Below are positions 17,027-17,361 of a stretch of 17,361 nucleotides of DNA, in pieces. Within the stretch, counting starts at the first letter, position 1; every line of letters starts with the position of its first letter. Source of the stretch: Jimgerdemannia flammicorona (taxonomy: Eukaryota > Mucoromycota > Endogonomycetes > Endogonales > Endogonaceae); assembly GCA_003990745.1 (NCBI GenBank), contig RBNI01002837.1, positions 1 through 17,361 of the forward strand. The letters are read 5' to 3'. The position numbers and the translations under genes were made by a program. The notes below the pieces were generated by a model that worked only from the letters and a program-made list of their open reading frames with translations, had not been told where the DNA came from and ran no database searches.

Positions 17027-17361
17027 TGTAAGAGGGTTGCTTTTTAAGGTAACCATTACGTAGTTCTGGAAAGGTTTTCTGGAAGTTCTAGATATTCTGG
17101 AAGACCATTTTCTTATGGTCAAGATCAATTTCGTATAGAGTACATCCTCTATGCTTATTGATTTCAGGATCGGGTTGATGTCTCAACCAAAGTCCTTTCA
17201 ATGGACTAGTTCTGGATATTCAGGATTTTCCGTATTTCAGGAAGTTCAAGAAACTAAGGCCAGCTTAGTTGAATTGGCGTATCGCTGCAGACAATACCCA
17301 ATTAGGAAATTTCGTGATGGGGTTAGGAGTAGGACCTAACGGGGAGCGGATTTACTTAAGA
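17027..17361 (+). mobile_element. CpG-containing undecayed segment, possible start of an LTR element
   Basis: At 17027 the fourth tandem unit is broken and an unrelated sequence begins TGTAAGAGGGTTGC. Unlike the rest of the window it retains about nine CpG in 335 bp and has balanced composition, so it is either young or host sequence. A 5'-TG start within an interrupted repeat suits the edge of an LTR, but the other end, primer-binding site and coding part are outside the window. A 62-codon frame at 17151-17339 matches nothing I recognise. Three TTCTGGAA dyads occur at 17064, 17077 and 17095. Confidence 0.35.

Overview
This window looks like a transposable-element graveyard from a fungal nuclear genome. 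The evidence is short GT-AG introns with CTAAC-type branch sites, a two-ORF A-tailed LINE, a hAT transposase of the kind found in filamentous fungi, and C-to-T decay resembling repeat-induced or methylation-driven mutation. The species, and even the phylum, cannot be fixed from sequence alone. I see no intact host gene, no tRNA or rRNA, and no CRISPR array.

Layout. (1) 1-240: AT-rich flank. (2) 241-5786: a DNA transposon of about 5.5 kb bounded by 162-bp terminal inverted repeats (TGTGGTGG...CCACCACA). It carries a decayed, intron-containing HHCC + DD35E integrase-type transposase on the minus strand (462-2872), which resembles Ginger/KRBA2-type integrases. Its C-terminus runs into a 9-bp repeat array encoding Pro-Ser-Gln repeats. 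The plus strand carries a second gene (4492-5553) of unknown function with an acidic tail and one premature stop. Between them lies a possible SNF2-like remnant. The two genes are transcribed outward, and each TIR supplies an AATAAA signal downstream of the adjacent gene. (3) 5828-7722: an A-tailed retroposon copy (A) interrupted by a second copy of the same family (B, 6353-7559), with an 18-bp target-site duplication. (4) About 8350-16550: a degenerate hAT transposase on the plus strand, split by a full-length but inactivated two-ORF LINE on the minus strand (9048-14865) with a 15-bp target-site duplication. (5) 16713-17026: four imperfect tandem repeats of about 83-103 bp. (6) 17027-17361: a CpG-containing, undecayed segment starting TGTAAG that interrupts the fourth repeat. 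It may be the start of an LTR element, or unique sequence.

The likely order of events is at least two rounds of nesting (B into A, LINE into hAT) with different mutation regimes. Copy A and the hAT are AT-shifted (CpA/TpG to TpA). The LINE has lost nearly all CpG but keeps CpA/TpG. The right edge has lost neither. The most novel item is the long-TIR integrase transposon with a second gene, a repeat-encoded transposase tail and recurrent TTCGAA palindromes, several of them in its introns.
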